25,363 nucleotides of DNA. It comes from an uncultured Azospirillum sp. GTDB taxonomy: Bacteria; Pseudomonadota; Alphaproteobacteria; RF32; CAG-239. The notes below the pieces were generated by a model. That model did no database searches. It was not told where the DNA came from and worked only from the letters and a program-made list of their open reading frames with translations. The stretch covers positions 1 through 25,363 of the forward strand of contig UQMA01000023.1 of the NCBI GenBank assembly GCA_900542055.1. The letters run 5' to 3'. A program made the position numbers and the translations under genes. Below, piece after piece: positions 23,983 through 25,363 of the stretch (positions within the stretch are counted from its first letter, which is position 1; every line of letters starts with the position of its first letter).

Positions 23983-25363
23983 TTTTAGAAATACATTATG
24001 CGGTTTAGCTGTTTTGGCGGCGGCCGGCTTGTTGGCAGATTATGCTTATGCCCAAGGAACTGTCACTTTACTTGCTGATGATGACGATGATCAAATTAGT
24101 TTAGCTCCCGATGCCGGTTCTGTTAGTGATGACATTTCATTAATGGATCATAATATGGATGTTGATGTTTCGCTTCCAGACGCTAACGGCGGTTTGATTT
24201 CTCCGTCCGGTTCGGTTGCTCAAAACAGCACACAATCGGATGTTATTCCTATGGATGTTGACAACACTTCACCTGATCAGGTTTCTGTGAACTTTGATGA
24301 TTCAGATTCGGATTCGGACGGTGATTTGAACATGCAAATTCCAGCCGCTCCGCAGCAGCAACCTGCTCAAAACGCGCAGCCAACAGGCAATTTATTGGGC
24401 AACAGCGCTCAGCAGCCGACTCCGGAAGCTATTATTGCAAACGATACAGTAAACAATGAACTGTTCAATAAAATGTCCGATTTGGAAAGACAAACAACAT
24501 TATTGAATTTGGAACTCAAAAAAGAACGTGTCGCTAATGAAGTAGCTGCCGTAAAAGCTCAACGTCAAAAAGCCATTGAAGAAGAAAAAGCCCGTAAAGA
24601 AGAAGAAGAGCGCAAAAAAGCTGAATGGCAGAATGAGCAAGATCGTTTAATGGTTGAAGAACAGCGCAAATTAAAAGAAGCTGAAATAGCTATGGAAAAG
24701 TTGCGTCAGGAAAAAGTTGTAAAAGCTTACAAAGAAACTATGTTGGCTTCAACCCAAAAATGGATTAAGAAAAATGCCGAAATTTATGCGGAAATAGCAG
24801 AAAAAGACAAGCAAATAAAAGAAATGCTGGCTGACTACAAAAATAAATTAGGCATTTTGCAGCAGAAAGCCGAAGAAACAAAAACCAAAGCAGAAGCTGC
24901 TCGTATTAATCACGATAAGAAAGTAGCTAACCTCGAAAGCCAAATTTCGATTTTGAAAACCAGATTGGAAGCTGAAATTGAAAAGGCAAAACAAGCTGCT
25001 TTAACTAGAAGAACTTCACAGAAAAATCCTTTTGCCGGTGCTACGTCTGAAGCAGTTGCTCCAGAAAAAGTTAAATTAAGCAAAGAGTACGCCATTATGG
25101 AAATTACCGGTCAAGGTGAAGAATTGGCTGCTAAATTAATCAATGAAGAAGGCGATATCTTCATGGTTAAAGTTGGAACGACATTACGCAACGGCTATAC
25201 TGTTGATGAAATCAGTCAAACTTTCCTGAGCGCTGTTAAAGATAATGAAAAAGATTATCTGTATTTCTCTGCCGGCGGCATTTTGGATCGCGAACCGATA
25301 AAATCGGATATTAACATTAAAGCACCTGAATCGGGAAACAATAATGGCGGCAGCCAACAGAGA
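23972..25363 (+). CDS. pilP: PilP-like type IVB pilus protein, enlarged, partial at the right edge
   Basis: At least 464 residues, with no stop before the window ends. The ATG overlaps the end of PilO; AGGAG lies about 6 nt upstream. A signal peptide ends near A-Y-A-Q-G (about residue 27). An Asp/Ser/Asn/Gln-rich, probably disordered segment (about 30-150) is followed by a long Lys/Glu/Ala coiled coil (about 155-345). A C-terminal beta-rich domain (about 370-440) contains M-E-I-T-G-Q-G-E-E-L-A-A-K-L, F-M-V-K-V-G, L-R-N-G-Y-T-V-D-E-I, the usual PilP pattern. R64 PilP is only about 150 residues, so the coiled coil and acidic region are additions. PilP is thought to bridge PilO and the PilN secretin in the periplasm. 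Confidence 0.85.
   Translation, partial: MRYSFRNTLCGLAVLAAAGLLADYAYAQGTVTLLADDDDDQISLAPDAGSVSDDISLMDHNMDVDVSLPDANGGLISPSGSVAQNSTQSDVIPMDVDNTSPDQVSVNFDDSDSDSDGDLNMQIPAAPQQQPAQNAQPTGNLLGNSAQQPTPEAIIANDTVNNELFNKMSDLERQTTLLNLELKKERVANEVAAVKAQRQKAIEEEKARKEEEERKKAEWQNEQDRLMVEEQRKLKEAEIAMEKLRQEKVVKAYKETMLASTQKWIKKNAEIYAEIAEKDKQIKEMLADYKNKLGILQQKAEETKTKAEAARINHDKKVANLESQISILKTRLEAEIEKAKQAALTRRTSQKNPFAGATSEAVAPEKVKLSKEYAIMEITGQGEELAAKLINEEGDIFMVKVGTTLRNGYTVDEISQTFLSAVKDNEKDYLYFSAGGILDREPIKSDINIKAPESGNNNGGSQQR

Overview
The window holds two back-to-back gene clusters that read away from a roughly 325-bp intergenic region (18402-18726). The DNA is AT-rich, genes are tightly packed (several ATGA start/stop overlaps), and all recognisable products are envelope or secretion proteins. 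The best guess for the source is a low-GC alphaproteobacterium, perhaps host- or gut-associated. This is inference, supported mainly by a VirB-type (P-type) type IV secretion system (T4SS) and by a SPOR-like domain of the alphaproteobacterial C-x-x-L...G-x-x-C style. There is no 16S gene, tRNA, transposase, integrase, relaxase or replication gene to settle the organism or say whether this is chromosome, integrative element or plasmid.

The left cluster (minus strand, 18401 down to 1) is a VirB-like T4SS. In transcription order it has three VirB2-like pilins (18063-18401, 17632-17979, 16425-17621; the last has a long C-terminal extension), an intrinsic terminator at 16376-16406, VirB3 (16001-16291), the VirB4 ATPase (13579-16011, TTG start), four secreted helical proteins of 568, 225, 450 and 1305 residues (13501 to 5842) in the place where VirB5/VirB6 would be expected, a VirB8 (5071-5826), a 62-residue VirB7-like lipoprotein (4782-4970), a second VirB8 (4034-4759), a VirB9 with a C-terminal SPOR-like domain (2353-4020), and a VirB10/DotG-like protein (2356 to beyond the left edge). 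The last carries a very long 17-residue repeat array and, as given, is broken near 1621 by what looks like an 11-nt deletion. VirB6, VirB11, VirD4, VirB1 and a relaxase are not seen here.

The right cluster (plus strand, 18727 to the right edge) begins with an OmpA-like protein with a long disordered region and continues as a type IVB (R64 thin-pilus-like) operon: a TcpQ/PilL-type lipoprotein (20413-21120), a PilN secretin (21107-22705), PilO (22723-23982) and an enlarged PilP (23972 to the edge). The motor, inner-membrane protein and prepilin would be expected beyond the right edge.

Together the window suggests a combined envelope machine: a VirB secretion channel with duplicated and enlarged periplasmic parts, plus a type IVB pilus apparatus. 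R64/IncI plasmids also pair a thin pilus with a T4SS, but there the T4SS is the I-type (Dot/Icm-like), so a P-type partner is notable. The most unusual points are the VirB10 repeat array and its frameshift, the set of four secreted helical proteins, the three non-identical pilins with RNA hairpins/terminator between them, and a 10-bp inverted repeat covering the ribosome binding site of the first pilus-side gene.
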